A stretch of DNA of 64,000 nt from Sediminimonas qiaohouensis DSM 21189 (GCF_000423645.1 NZ_AUIJ01000001.1:62001-126000); one strand, 5' to 3'; positions 31,888 to 42,154 are shown, counted from the first letter of the stretch. Notes: a model not told the origin generated them from the letters alone. Translations and numbers: made by a program.

Positions 31888-33249
31888 TCAACCCGTTCTA
31901 ACAGGCGCTTTCATTGTAACGATTTCCTCGGCCATGGTGGGATGCACCGCGACGGTGCGATCGAAGTCCTCTTTCGTGGCCCCCATCTTTACGGCGATGC
32001 CGGCCAGTTGGATCATCTCGCCCGCGCCGGGTGCTACGATGTGACAGCCCAGCACCTTGCGGCTTTCCCGGCTGACGATCAGCTTCATCAACACCCGGTC
32101 ACTGCGCCCGGCAAAGGCCTGCTGCATCGGCTTGAACGAGGTGCAATAAACCTCGACCGGCTCTTGCTCGCGCGCCTCTTCTTCCGACAGGCCGATGGTG
32201 CCCATCTCGGGCTGCGTGAAAATCGCGGTCGGGATCAGGTCGTGATCGACCGGCGTCGGGTTGCCGTTGAACACCGTCTCGACGAACGCCATGCCCTCGC
32301 GGATCGCCACCGGCGTAAGGTTGACGCGGTCGGTCACATCGCCGATGGCATGGATCGACGGCACCGAGGATTGTGAATAGGCATCCACCACCACCTCGCC
32401 GTTGCGGCCCAGCTCCACGCCGACATCCTGCAACCCCATATCGCGCGTATTCGGCGCGCGGCCGGTGGCGAACATGACCTGATCGAACTCGCGCTCGTCG
32501 CCATTCGTGGACTTGACCCAGACGCTGCCCGACGCCTCGTCGCGCTTCATCTCAAGCACGTTGGTCCCAAGGTGCAACTCCACGCCCTTTTGCTGCATTT
32601 CCTCGGCGACAAGGCCGCGCGCCTCGTCATCGAACCCGCGCAGCACCTGCGCGCCGCGGTAATATTGCGTCACCTCCACACCCAAGCCATTGAGGATGCA
32701 GGCAAACTCGCACGCGATATAGCCGCCGCCGACGACCAGCATCCGCTTAGGCAGATGATCGAGGTGAAATACCTCGTTCGACGTGATCGCCAGTTCCTCG
32801 CCCGCGATACCGGGTTTGACGGGCCATCCCCCCATAGCCAGCAAGATGTGCCGCGCGCTCTTGCGCGTGCCGTCCGATAGCTCAATCGTGTGCGCATCGG
32901 CCACGCGCACGCGCATGTCAAAGGTTTCAACGCCGCTACCGGCCAACAGCTTGCGATACACGCCCTCCAGCCGGTCCAGCTCGGCATGCAGCTTGCCCCG
33001 GAAGGTGGGCCAATCAAACGATCCCGGGCTGATATCCCAGCCGAACGCGCGCGCATCCTCGACGATATCGACGAACTCGCTGGCGAAAACCATCAGCTTC
33101 TTGGGCACGCATCCGCGGATCACGCAGGTCCCGCCATAGCGGCTCTCTTCGGCCAATGCCACGTGCGCGCCCCCTTGCGCGGCCACACGCGCCGCGCGCA
33201 CCCCGCCAGAGCCGCCACCGATAACGAAAAGATCATAGTCGAATGCCAT
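31888..33249 (-). CDS. gor: Glutathione-disulfide reductase
   Basis: The 453-residue flavoenzyme reduces oxidised glutathione with NADPH. It has the FAD-binding start YDLFVIGGGSGGVRAARVAA, the redox pair Cys42/Cys47 in GGTCVIRGCVPKKLM, the NADPH-binding fold VVGGGYIACEFACIL, and the C-terminal active-site base in VAVHPTMAEEIVTM. These together separate it from lipoamide dehydrogenase. It lies 14 bp downstream of rpiA on the same strand, so the two are probably co-transcribed, linking pentose-phosphate flux (NADPH) and redox defence. Confidence 0.96.
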   Translation of the reverse strand: MAFDYDLFVIGGGSGGVRAARVAAQGGAHVALAEESRYGGTCVIRGCVPKKLMVFASEFVDIVEDARAFGWDISPGSFDWPTFRGKLHAELDRLEGVYRKLLAGSGVETFDMRVRVADAHTIELSDGTRKSARHILLAMGGWPVKPGIAGEELAITSNEVFHLDHLPKRMLVVGGGYIACEFACILNGLGVEVTQYYRGAQVLRGFDDEARGLVAEEMQQKGVELHLGTNVLEMKRDEASGSVWVKSTNGDEREFDQVMFATGRAPNTRDMGLQDVGVELGRNGEVVVDAYSQSSVPSIHAIGDVTDRVNLTPVAIREGMAFVETVFNGNPTPVDHDLIPTAIFTQPEMGTIGLSEEEAREQEPVEVYCTSFKPMQQAFAGRSDRVLMKLIVSRESRKVLGCHIVAPGAGEMIQLAGIAVKMGATKEDFDRTVAVHPTMAEEIVTMKAPVRTG

Positions 33250-33263
33250 TGCCTTGCTTGCCT

Positions 33264-34052
33264 TCAGTCGTTCAAATCCGTGAACAGGTTGTCGTTCTCA
33301 ACGAAATCGAGGCGGTCCTTTTCCACGGTCCCGTCATTGATATCGCGCGTCTCGACCCGGCCATCGCCATAGCCGATCACGACCGCGTCACAGATATCGA
33401 TGAACAAGCCGTTTTCAACGACCCCCGGCATCTGGTTGAGCACCATCGCCAACTGCCGCGCATTGCCAATGCGATTGAGGTGCAGGTCCAGGATATGATT
33501 TCCCTCGTCCGTGACGTAAGGGTGATCGCTATTCATCCGCAGCGTCACATCGCGCCCCAGCACGTCCATCGACACCAGCAACTCCTCGATCAGCGACTTC
33601 GTCGTCTGCCAGCCAAACGGGATAACCTCAACCGGAAGTGGAAACGCGCCCAGCGTCTCGACCTCCTTGCCGATATCGGCAATGACGACCATCTGGTCGC
33701 TGGCCGTGGCAACGATCTTTTCTTGCAAAAGCGCGCCGCCGCCGCCCTTGATCAGGTTCAGATCCCCGTCGATTTCGTCCGCGCCATCTATCGTAAGGTC
33801 CAGCCACTTCGCCTCGTCCAGGCTGATCACCTCAATGCCCACATCGCGCGCCAGCGCGGCCGTGCGCGTCGAGGTAGGCACGCCCTTGATCCTCAGGCCG
33901 TCCTCGCGCACCAGCTCGCCCAAACAGCGTACCATCCACGCCGCCGTGCTGCCGGTTCCAAGACCAACGCGCATTCCATCCTCGACGAAATCGACCGACC
34001 GCTTGGCGGCGACGAACTTGGCCTTGTCGATGGGTGACAGTTCTCCGGACAT
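33264..34052 (-). CDS. rpiA: Ribose-5-phosphate isomerase A
   Basis: The 262-residue enzyme interconverts ribose 5-phosphate and ribulose 5-phosphate. The motifs are GLGTGSTAAWMV (substrate phosphate loop), TIDGADEIDGDLNLIKGGGGALLQEKIV, and the C-terminal VVENGLFIDICD. I place the start at the ATG 34050-34052 (MSGELSPIDKAKFVAAKRSVDF). The open frame continues upstream without conservation. It is the first gene of the rpiA-gor pair. Confidence 0.96.
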   Translation of the reverse strand: MSGELSPIDKAKFVAAKRSVDFVEDGMRVGLGTGSTAAWMVRCLGELVREDGLRIKGVPTSTRTAALARDVGIEVISLDEAKWLDLTIDGADEIDGDLNLIKGGGGALLQEKIVATASDQMVVIADIGKEVETLGAFPLPVEVIPFGWQTTKSLIEELLVSMDVLGRDVTLRMNSDHPYVTDEGNHILDLHLNRIGNARQLAMVLNQMPGVVENGLFIDICDAVVIGYGDGRVETRDINDGTVEKDRLDFVENDNLFTDLND

Positions 34053-34152
34053 GGGGCGGCTCCTCGGTTTGAACGTGTTCCGGTTATAGGCAAGAAACAG
34101 GCCGGGTGCGAGGGGCGATTTGGCGCGCGCCGCACCGCCGGGCACCGCAGGC

Positions 34153-35043
34153 TCAACGCGCGCCGGGCACCGCCTTGAGGTAAGCCACGATCGCCCTGCG
34201 ATCCGCCTCGGGCAAAGCGGCAAGGTTGCCGCGCACCGCCTCCATCTCGTACCCGGCTTCTGCCGCGCTAAAATGCTGCGGCCCCGGGATCAGCACGCTG
34301 GCGATTTCCTCGACCGTCAAACCGCCCAGCCCCGCTTCCCCGCCCGTGATGTCGGGCGCAAACCCCTGCCCATCCGGCAGCATCCCGCCCGCCAGCCAGC
34401 GGTCATGATCCAGCCCGCCAAGCCCGCCGCGCGGGGTGTGGCATTCGCCGCAATGCCCCGGCCCCTCGACCAGGTACTGACCGCGCGCGACCTCGGGGCT
34501 CAGCGGCCCCAGATCCACCACCTTTGTCGGGTGGAAATACAGTGCCTTCCAAACCGCCATTGCACCGCGATTGTTATAGGGAAAGCGCAGATCATGATCC
34601 TGCACCTCCCGCCGCACGGGCGGCAGCGATTGCAGGTAAGCCCACAGGTTGGCCACATCCCGCGCGCTCATCCGCGCATAAGAGGTATAGGGAAACGCCG
34701 GATAATAGTGCTGCCCCTCGGGCGATACACCGCGCAGCATGGCGCGCGCGAACTGCGCCTCCGTCCAAGTACCGATGCCGTGCTCGTTATCGGGCGAGAT
34801 GTTGGGCACCCGGAAGGTGCCATAACGCGTCTGCAACTCCTGCCCGCCGCCCAAATGCGGCGCGTCCTCGCTCGTTTCCCCCGGTGTCGTGTGGCAAGAG
34901 GCGCAGCCGCCGACGCGAAATACCGTCTCGCCATCTGCAAGGCTGATCGCGCCCGGGGCCATGTCTGTCGCCGGGTCTTGCCGCTGCGCGCAGCTTACCA
35001 GCACCAGCAGCCCCAAGGCGATGCCAGCCGCACCGCGGATCAC
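34153..35043 (-). CDS. Diheme cytochrome c lipoprotein
   Basis: The 296-residue protein has a lipoprotein-like signal (AAGIALGLLVLVSC) and two heme c attachment motifs, CASCH near residue 47 and CGECH near residue 199. It therefore resembles the fused cytochrome c subunits of membrane-bound dehydrogenases such as alcohol or gluconate dehydrogenase. No dehydrogenase subunit is adjacent, so its electron donor is unknown. The GTG at 35041-35043 overlaps the stop of the outer-membrane protein gene as GTGA, which indicates translational coupling. The ccm genes elsewhere in the window would attach its hemes. Confidence 0.88.
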   Translation of the reverse strand: MIRGAAGIALGLLVLVSCAQRQDPATDMAPGAISLADGETVFRVGGCASCHTTPGETSEDAPHLGGGQELQTRYGTFRVPNISPDNEHGIGTWTEAQFARAMLRGVSPEGQHYYPAFPYTSYARMSARDVANLWAYLQSLPPVRREVQDHDLRFPYNNRGAMAVWKALYFHPTKVVDLGPLSPEVARGQYLVEGPGHCGECHTPRGGLGGLDHDRWLAGGMLPDGQGFAPDITGGEAGLGGLTVEEIASVLIPGPQHFSAAEAGYEMEAVRGNLAALPEADRRAIVAYLKAVPGAR

Positions 35044-35744
35044 CGTTTCGGCACCGTGTACGACACCCCGAACGCCACCTGGTTGCTGATCACCTCGGTC
35101 TTGAGCCACCCGCCCCCGTTCAGGTCCGCACTGATGTCGGCATAGCCCGATTTAAGCTCGCCAAACACGGCCCAGCGGTCGTTGATCTCGGCCTCCACCC
35201 CGATCAGCGCCTGCGCGGCCGGGCCTCCGAACTGGTACTCGGACGTGCGCGTCGCGCCAGAGGCGCTTACCACCTCGACATGCGGCGTGGTAAACCCGAC
35301 ACCCACCCCCAGGTACGGCGTGAACTTGGTATCGTTGAGAAACCGGTACTGCACATTCGCCGTCACCATGTTGATCCCGTCGGTGAACTCCAGCGTGTTG
35401 AACTGCGCCGGCATCGGATCGGCGGCCACCTTGGTATGCGCATTGTCGATCGACACGCCCCAATTCGGCTTGTCGTCGAACCACCACGTCGCACGCACAC
35501 CGAAATACGGCGGCATGACCAGCGCCTCGCCATCCCAGCTGGTGTTGACCGATTGCCGCCCCGCGCCATCGTTGAAATCAAAATCAACATCCGAATCGGG
35601 CGAGAAGTTCGCGCCCGAGTAGAACGAAAGGACCAATTCCGCATGCGCCGGACCGGCAACCGCGCCGTATCCCAAACCGGCGCAAACCGTCAGCGCAAGC
35701 GCCCGAGAGACCCTTTTGGAAGGTTCCTTGTTGGTGAAATACAT
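35040..35744 (-). CDS. Outer-membrane beta-barrel protein
   Basis: The 234-residue protein has a signal peptide (ALALTVCAGLGYGAVAGPAHA). The alternating hydrophobic strands of a small 8-stranded outer-membrane barrel follow, with repeated blocks such as FTPYLGVGVGFTTPHVEV and AALIGVEAE-like strands, ending in an aromatic/basic tail (FGVSYTVPKR). The start ATG 35742-35744 follows GGAGGCGA. The closest families I can name are generic porin-like or lipid A-modifying barrels; the function is not determined. It is coupled to the diheme cytochrome gene. Confidence 0.82.
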   Translation of the reverse strand: MYFTNKEPSKRVSRALALTVCAGLGYGAVAGPAHAELVLSFYSGANFSPDSDVDFDFNDGAGRQSVNTSWDGEALVMPPYFGVRATWWFDDKPNWGVSIDNAHTKVAADPMPAQFNTLEFTDGINMVTANVQYRFLNDTKFTPYLGVGVGFTTPHVEVVSASGATRTSEYQFGGPAAQALIGVEAEINDRWAVFGELKSGYADISADLNGGGWLKTEVISNQVAFGVSYTVPKR

Positions 35745-36146
35745 ATCGTCGCCTCCGCGGCCTTGTGGCGGCCTTGTGTCTGAACGCCTCAGCGCCCCAG
35801 GAAACCACGGGGACTCGAGACAGGGGATTGAACAGGACGCCGCCCTGCCCATTACATATAAAAGGGGCTCGCCGCCCCGACCCTGTTCGCTCGCACGTCT
35901 CGGCGTAGCAAAGCGGGCAGCTTGAGCAAGTGCCCTTTTCGTCGCAGGGCAGCGGCGTAACTGACGCCGCCCCCTAAAGCCCCGACAAGAAACCATCGCC
36001 GCCGGGCGCAGTGCCCGCCAAACGCGGGTTTTCCCCGGCTGCACACTGCCCTAGGCTCGATGCGGGTTGGCGGCGATGAAGCGTCGCTTTCGGGCAAGAT
36101 GGGATCGCCCGCCCGCGATATCCCCCGGCCAACAAGGAGCGCGCGC
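35745..36146. other. Gene-free divergent region before sdaA
   Basis: These 400 bp separate the divergent barrel-protein gene and sdaA. I see only a small hairpin (GGGGC-TCGCC-GCCCC near 35868-35882) and the sdaA ribosome-binding site AAGGAG at 36134-36139. No riboswitch or small gene could be supported. Confidence 0.5.
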
Positions 36147-37520
36147 ATGTTTCTATCCGTATTCGAGATGTTCAAGGTGGGCATCGGTCCATCCTCTTCG
36201 CACACGATGGGGCCGATGGTGGCCGCCGCACGGTTCCTCGACCGGATGCGCGCCTCGCCGTTTGATTTCGCGGGGCTGCGCGGCTCGCTGCACGGGTCGC
36301 TGGCGTTTACCGGCGTCGGCCATGCCACCGATCGCGCGACGATTCTCGGGCTCGCCGGGTTCGTGCCGGAAACCTATGACAACGAGGCCGCCGAGGCCGC
36401 CCTGTCTGATATCCGCGCCACCAAGACCGTTCGCCCCGATGGGCTGGGCACGCTGCAATTCGATCCCGCGCATGATTTGACGTTCGATTACGGCCCGTCC
36501 CTGCCAGGGCACGCGAACGGGATGATCCTGATGGCCACCGACGCGCAGGGCGATGTCATCTTGCAGGAAACCTACTATTCCATCGGCGGTGGTTTCGTCA
36601 TGACCGAGGATGAGCTGGCCGCCGGCAAGGACACCGACGATGGCCCGCCGGTGCCCTACCCGTTCAAATCCGCCGCCGAGATGCTTGAGATGGCGCATAG
36701 CTCAGGCAAGACCATCGCCCAGATGAAAACCGCGAATGAGACCTCGCGCGGGGGCGATCAAAGCCTCAAATCGGGGCTGACCCGCATCTGGCAGGTGATG
36801 GATGACTGTATCGAGCGCGGCCTTTCCACCGACGGCATCCTGCCCGGCGGGTTGAAGGTGAAACGCCGGGCCAAGGGGATCCATGACGCCCTTCTGGCCG
36901 AGCGGGGCATGAACCTCAACGCGCCACACACGATCAACGACTGGATGAGCACCTACGCCATGGCGGTGAACGAGGAAAACGCCGCCGGCGGACAGGTCGT
37001 CACCGCCCCCACCAACGGCGCCGCGGGCGTCGTGCCCGCCGTCATCCGCTACTGGCTTGATCACGTGCCCGGCGCCACCCCGGCGCGTGTGGACGAGTTC
37101 CTGCTGACCGCCGCCGCGATCGGCGGGCTGGTGAAATACAACGCCTCGATCTCGGGCGCCGAGGCGGGTTGCCAGGCCGAGGTGGGATCGGCCTCTGCCA
37201 TGGCCGCCGCCGGTCTGGCCGCCGTGATGGGCGGCACGCCCGAGCAGGTGGAAAACGCCGCCGAGATCGCGCTGGAGCATCACTTGGGCATGAGCTGCGA
37301 TCCCGTCAAAGGCCTCGTGCAGGTCCCCTGTATCGAACGCAACGGCCTTGGCGCCATCAAGGCCGTTAGCGCCGCGTCCCTGTCCCTGCGCGGCGATGGC
37401 ACGCATCTTGTCCCCCTCGATGCCTGCATCGAGACCATGCGCCAGACCGGCGCGGACATGAGCGAGAAATACAAGGAAACATCGCTTGGCGGGCTGGCCA
37501 CCAACGTGCCAAACTGCTGA
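36147..37520 (+). CDS. sdaA: L-serine ammonia-lyase (single-chain)
   Basis: The 457-residue iron-sulfur enzyme deaminates L-serine to pyruvate and ammonia. The N-terminal beta domain begins [24 protein letters not shown], and the catalytic alpha domain contains [44 protein letters not shown] and [19 protein letters not shown]. The cysteines in the last two blocks and near the C terminus can bind the [4Fe-4S] cluster. The ATG at 36147 follows AAGGAG. A DMT transporter gene starts 1 bp after the stop and is probably co-transcribed; it might carry an amino acid or metabolite, though this is a guess. Confidence 0.96.
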   Translation: MFLSVFEMFKVGIGPSSSHTMGPMVAAARFLDRMRASPFDFAGLRGSLHGSLAFTGVGHATDRATILGLAGFVPETYDNEAAEAALSDIRATKTVRPDGLGTLQFDPAHDLTFDYGPSLPGHANGMILMATDAQGDVILQETYYSIGGGFVMTEDELAAGKDTDDGPPVPYPFKSAAEMLEMAHSSGKTIAQMKTANETSRGGDQSLKSGLTRIWQVMDDCIERGLSTDGILPGGLKVKRRAKGIHDALLAERGMNLNAPHTINDWMSTYAMAVNEENAAGGQVVTAPTNGAAGVVPAVIRYWLDHVPGATPARVDEFLLTAAAIGGLVKYNASISGAEAGCQAEVGSASAMAAAGLAAVMGGTPEQVENAAEIALEHHLGMSCDPVKGLVQVPCIERNGLGAIKAVSAASLSLRGDGTHLVPLDACIETMRQTGADMSEKYKETSLGGLATNVPNC

Positions 37521-37521
37521 G

Positions 37522-38457
37522 ATGAGCATCAATACAGCCCAAGCACTTCCCGATCGCACGGTTGCAGGCATCCTGTGCATGATCGCGTTCACCGCCCTGG
37601 CCCCGGTCATGGACAGCTTTGCCAAGGCCACGCCCGAGGTGATCGTCGTCGGCCTGATCCTCGCCGTCCGCTTCGGGTTCCAGGTTCTCACGCTGATCCC
37701 GCTGGCGATGGTCCTGCGCATGGCCCATCGCCCCAACTTGCGCGAAAGCGGCCTGCACCTGCTGCGCGGCTTCCTTCTGTTGCTGGCAACCGGCCTGTTC
37801 TTCTCCGCCCTGCGCTACATGCCCATCGCCAACGCCATCTCGATCTTCTTTGTCGAGCCGTTCATCCTCACCCTCTTGGGCGGCTTCTTGTTGGGCGAGG
37901 ACGTCGGCCGCCGCAGGATCATCGCCTGCCTGATCGGCTTTGGCGGCGCCCTGCTGGTGATCCAGCCCAGTTTTGCCGACCTGGGCCCGGTCGCCCTCAT
38001 GCCATTGGGCACCGCGCTGTGTTTCGCGGGATACATGATCATGACCCGCTCGATGGCGCGGCATATCCATCCCATTACGCTGCAAGGCTACACCGCGGCG
38101 GGCGCGACGGTGATCGTGGTGCCGCTTCTGGTGATCTTCGACGGCACCGGCAACATCGCGCTTGATCCGGTGATGCCGCAGGGATTTGCCATCTGGACGC
38201 TTCTGGGCGTGGGCGTGACCGCCACGATCTCGCACCTGTTCATCAGCTTCGCGCTGCGCATGGCCCCGGCGGCCACCATCGCGCCGCTGCAATACCTTGA
38301 GATCGTCGCGGCCACCGGGCTGGGCTACTGGATCTTCGGGGATTTCCCCAACGCGCTGACATGGACGGGGATCGCGATCATCGTCGGCTCGGGCCTTTAT
38401 GTCTTCGCGCGCGAGCGGGCCAACAGCATCCGCCGCCGCCCGTTGCCCCCCGCCTGA
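37522..38457 (+). CDS. DMT-superfamily (EamA) transporter 1
   Basis: The 311-residue protein has about ten hydrophobic segments in two EamA halves. The conserved ends of each half are ALRYMPIANAISIFFVEPFILTLLGGFLLGE and ALRMAPAATIAPLQYLEIVAATGLGYWIFGDFP. Such proteins are inner-membrane metabolite exporters or importers. The substrate is unknown. The start ATG lies 1 bp past the sdaA stop. The next gene encodes a close homologue, so the two look like a tandem duplication that has diverged. Confidence 0.9.
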   Translation: MSINTAQALPDRTVAGILCMIAFTALAPVMDSFAKATPEVIVVGLILAVRFGFQVLTLIPLAMVLRMAHRPNLRESGLHLLRGFLLLLATGLFFSALRYMPIANAISIFFVEPFILTLLGGFLLGEDVGRRRIIACLIGFGGALLVIQPSFADLGPVALMPLGTALCFAGYMIMTRSMARHIHPITLQGYTAAGATVIVVPLLVIFDGTGNIALDPVMPQGFAIWTLLGVGVTATISHLFISFALRMAPAATIAPLQYLEIVAATGLGYWIFGDFPNALTWTGIAIIVGSGLYVFARERANSIRRRPLPPA

Positions 38458-38505
38458 GCCCGCTTTCGTCTTTTCAATCCGCCCCCCGCGCCCTAGCGTG
38501 CGCGA

Positions 38506-39447
38506 ATGACTGCGGACCGCCCCCTTCTTGGCATCCTGTTGATGCTCGGCTTCTGTGTCGTCGCCCCCATGGGCGACGCAACCGCCAAGCTGTTGGGCGA
38601 GACGGTCGCGCTTGGCCTTCTGCTGATCGTGCGGTTCGGACTGCAGGCGCTTTTGCTGATCCCTCTGGTGGTGCTGGGCGGCCGCATCTGGCGCATGCAG
38701 GGCAAGGCGCTGGCGCTAGCCGGGGTGCGCACCGTTTTGCACGTCGCCGGGATCGGCATGATGTTCACGGCGTTGCGTTTCTTGCCCTTGGCCGACGCCA
38801 TCGCGATCGCCTTCGTCATGCCCTTCATCATGCTTCTGCTGGGCAAGTTCGCCTTGGGCGAAGAGGTGGGCGCGCGCCGCCTTCTGGCCTGCTGCACCGG
38901 GTTTATCGGCACTCTGCTGGTGATCCAGCCCTCCTTCGCCGAAGTCGGATGGCCGGCCCTCTTGCCGCTTGGCGTGGCGCTCGATTTTGCCCTGTTCATG
39001 TTGGTGACACGCACCATCGCGCGCGAAAGCGATCCGATCGCGCTACAGGCGATCAGCGGCGTCATGGCCTGCGCGGTGCTGTTGCCGCCGCTTCTGCTGC
39101 TGCACGATAGCGGCCTGCCCGGCTTTGATGCCGCGTGGCCGTCCCCGCGCGAATGGTCCCTCTTGATGCTGGTCGGCGTCCTTGGAACGCTGGGGCACCT
39201 GCTTATGACATGGGCCCTGCGGCTGGCGCCGTCTGCTACGCTGGCGCCGATGCAATACCTGGAGATTCCGTTCGCGACCCTGATCGGCTGGATCGTGTTC
39301 AACGACCTTCCCGATGGCCTTGCCCTTCTCGGGATCGTGGTTACCGTGGCCGCCGGCCTTTACATCATAGTCAGAGAGCGGACCATGTATCGCGCTGCTC
39401 GCGTAGCGCCGCAACGACCTGGTCCAGCGCCTCCCGCGGCAGAATGA
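38506..39447 (+). CDS. DMT-superfamily (EamA) transporter 2
   Basis: The 313-residue, ten-segment transporter is homologous to the preceding one, with matching blocks ALRFLPLADAIAIAFVMPFIMLLLGKFALGEEVG and ALRLAPSATLAPMQYLEIPFATLIGWIVFNDLPD. It starts 48 bp after the first transporter and is probably in the same operon as sdaA. Its last 77 bp overlap the convergent thiamine-pyrophosphokinase-like gene tail to tail. The substrate is unknown. Confidence 0.9.
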   Translation: MTADRPLLGILLMLGFCVVAPMGDATAKLLGETVALGLLLIVRFGLQALLLIPLVVLGGRIWRMQGKALALAGVRTVLHVAGIGMMFTALRFLPLADAIAIAFVMPFIMLLLGKFALGEEVGARRLLACCTGFIGTLLVIQPSFAEVGWPALLPLGVALDFALFMLVTRTIARESDPIALQAISGVMACAVLLPPLLLLHDSGLPGFDAAWPSPREWSLLMLVGVLGTLGHLLMTWALRLAPSATLAPMQYLEIPFATLIGWIVFNDLPDGLALLGIVVTVAAGLYIIVRERTMYRAARVAPQRPGPAPPAAE

Positions 39448-40045
39448 CCAACAGCTTCGGCGCCGTCACCCCGAGGTAAACGGGCGCCGTCACACGGTTC
39501 GACGTGCCCACGCGGCCATCGGGCGCAAGGCTCAGCCCCGCAAGCGGCCAGTGCAAGCCCTCTGATACCGCCTCGACCGCGCCCATCGGAAACACCGAAA
39601 ACCGCGTGCCCACCGGCAGATCAAGCCGCAGCGACGGCGGCGCCAGAAACGCCAGGTCGGCCCCATCCAGAAGGATGCACCGCTGCAACGGGTAGCGCGC
39701 CAATGTGTTGAAGTTGGCCAACCGATGATCCAGGCGCGGACCGCCAAACCCGACCCCAAGGATCAAGGGCGCGCGCACCGACATCAGGCACTTTTCGAAA
39801 TCCGTTGTTTCCTGCTCGGCGATGCAGTGGATACTGTCGGGGTTCAATGCCGCGCGATCCGTTTCGCGCAGCGAATCCATGTCGCCAATCACCGCGTGCG
39901 GCACCAACCCCTGCGCCAACGCCGTGCCGGCGCCGCAATCCGCCGCGACCACGTCTTGCACATGCGGTCGGATGGCCTGCCAAAGGACCTCTTCGACGCC
40001 GCCACCGCCGATCATTGCAATTGGATCGAGAGATTGAACAATCAC
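39371..40045 (-). CDS. Thiamine diphosphokinase-like protein
   Basis: The 224-residue protein resembles thiamine pyrophosphokinase, which transfers diphosphate from ATP to thiamine. Motifs are VVAADCGAGTALAQGLVPHAVIGDMDSL (the DMDS metal-binding motif) and EQETTDFEKCLM. The C-terminal half has the expected beta-sandwich strands. I choose the GTG at 40043-40045, preceded by GGAGG with 7-nt spacing, over an upstream in-frame start. The 3' end overlaps the DMT transporter gene by 77 bp. No other thiamine genes are close. Confidence 0.85.
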   Translation of the reverse strand: MIVQSLDPIAMIGGGGVEEVLWQAIRPHVQDVVAADCGAGTALAQGLVPHAVIGDMDSLRETDRAALNPDSIHCIAEQETTDFEKCLMSVRAPLILGVGFGGPRLDHRLANFNTLARYPLQRCILLDGADLAFLAPPSLRLDLPVGTRFSVFPMGAVEAVSEGLHWPLAGLSLAPDGRVGTSNRVTAPVYLGVTAPKLLVILPREALDQVVAALREQRDTWSAL

Positions 40046-40193
40046 GCTTTCGCCTCCGGCATTGTCGCCCCGTGCAGCTACAGAACACAATCCCGCCATT
40101 AAATGATACCTTAATAACCGAAGAATCGGTCAGGTTTGGTCTCGGATCGGATGGTAGATGCGGAACTTACATTAGAAAGAAAGTGAGTTGGTA

Positions 40194-42148
40194 ATGGTAA
40201 GCAGCAACAAAATACTAACCGTTTCCTATGGGACGTTCTCCTGCACGCTCGAAGGGTTTGATGACTCTTTCGGGACGATGAAGGCCATTGCTGAATACTT
40301 CCGCGATCTGGCCTCCGACGATCGCTACTTCGGGGCAGAGCCGCCCACGCCGGACGCCGACATGCTTGCCCGAATCGCCGAACGTGAAATTGCACGTCAG
40401 GTCGAGGCACGCCAGGAACGCGGGCAGATTGTCCTGCGCGCCTCCGAGCAGGAGCAAGAAACTCAGGCGCAAGAAACGCCCGAGGAATCGACCGCCCCCG
40501 ATACCGACGCAATACCGACAGAAAACAGCCACCAGGATCAGGCCGATTCCGACAGCGAACAGCGCGAAGATATCGCCGCCGAATCGCCGCAGCCCGAGGT
40601 CGCCAGCGCCGCCGAAACCGACACCTCCCCGGTGCCGCCAGTCGAAGACACCCCGCCCGATTTCGATGAAGCGGCAACCGCCGAAAATGAAGACTTGCCC
40701 GAAGACGAGGCCGCAGAAGAGGCCGCGGCACCCACCCCCTCAGAGCCGCAAACCATTGAGCCGCAAACCATTGCAGCGGCGACCGAGACCGAAAGCGTCG
40801 CCGCGAAATTGCGCCGCATTCGCGCCGTCGTGTCCAAAGGTCAAGGTAGCGCCGCCGCCCTCTATACCGAGGACGAGCACGCCGAAACCCCTGATATTTC
40901 AGAAGAAATCGCCACGCCCCCAAGGTCGAGGCAACCGAAGAAACCCCACGGACCGAGGACTTCACTCCCGGTTTCGAAGCCGCGATCGCCCACGGCGCCG
41001 AGCCGGCCGAAGCCCTCGCAGAGCCAGAAAACATCGAAGATGAGGGCCCCACCGCCGAAGTCCTCCCCGAAACAGACCACGCCCCACTGGCCGAGGATCT
41101 GGCCGAAGAGACGCCCCAAACCGATGAGCAGGAAAGCCCACGCTCGGGCGTCCTGAAGGTCAAACGCTCCGACTTCGAAGAGGCAACCTATACCCCCGAA
41201 GAGAACGCAGACGACTGGTCCGACGATTGGCTCGACGACGAAGAAAGCAGTCTAACCCCCGAAGAAGAAGAGGAATTGCGCCTCGAGCTCGCCCAGGTCG
41301 AAGCCGAGTTGAGCAGTGACGACGAAGACGAGAGCCACGACGACAGCCACGCGGAAGACGAGGGCGACCAAGACGATGTCAGCTCCATCTTCGCCGCCGA
41401 TCCAAGCGAGCAATCCCACGAAAGCAGGCATGATCGCATAGCCCGGCGCGAACGCCTTTACCAAAGCGCCGGCGAGCAAGACATGAAGCGCCTGATCGCG
41501 AAAACCCAAAGCGAAATGGCCGAGCCGCAAGCCACCAACCGCCGCAACGCCATCGCCCATCTGCGCGCCGCTGTGGCCGCGACCAACGCCGAGATCGAGG
41601 CGGGCAAGCCCGAGCGCGAAGACACCATTTCGGACGCCTTCCGCGACGATCTGGCCAGCGCCGTGCGTCCCAAACGCCCCAAGAAACTTGGCAAATCGAG
41701 TGCTCGCCGCCCCGACACGGATCAAAGCGCGCCGCCGCTGAAACTGGTGGCTGAGCAGCGTATCGACAACCCCGATGAGACCAAGCCAGTGCGCCCGCGC
41801 CGTGTCTCGCGGGCCGATCTGGATGCTCCGCTTGCCGAAGTGACCACCGATCACCCCGCACCGGACGGGTTTGCCGATTTCGCGGCCGAGGTCGGCGCGC
41901 AAAGCCTGGGCGACATCCTCGAGGCGGCCGCAGCATACATGACCTATGTTGAAGAACGAGAGGACTTCTCGCGCCCGCAGTTGATGACGCGGCTGCGCAG
42001 CATCCAGGGCGACGCATTCAGCCGCGAAGACGGCTTGCGCAGCTTCGGCACGCTCTTACGGACCGGAAAATTGCGCAAGGTCGGCCCCGGTCGTTTCACC
42101 GCGTCATCCGAAATCGGGTTTCTGCCAGAGGCAAGGCGCGTCGGCTAA
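40194..42148 (+). pseudogene. Long acidic protein of unknown function, split by a one-base frameshift
   Basis: Read in two frames this would be one protein of about 651 residues. The first part starts at ATG 40194 ([47 protein letters not shown]). It is followed by a long acidic, Ala/Pro/Glu-rich region that stays sensible to EEIATP. At the C5 run 40917-40921 the original frame turns basic and proline-rich and ends at 41156. The other frame continues the acidic text ([19 protein letters not shown]) and stays open to 42148. One added C would join them. The conserved ends are the N-terminal 70 residues and the C-terminal 110 residues (FADFAAEVGAQSLGDILEAAAAYMTYVEER). Such proteins are seen in Rhodobacteraceae without known function. 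It may be a true mutation or a sequence error. Confidence 0.7.
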
Positions 42149-42154
42149 GTGCGC

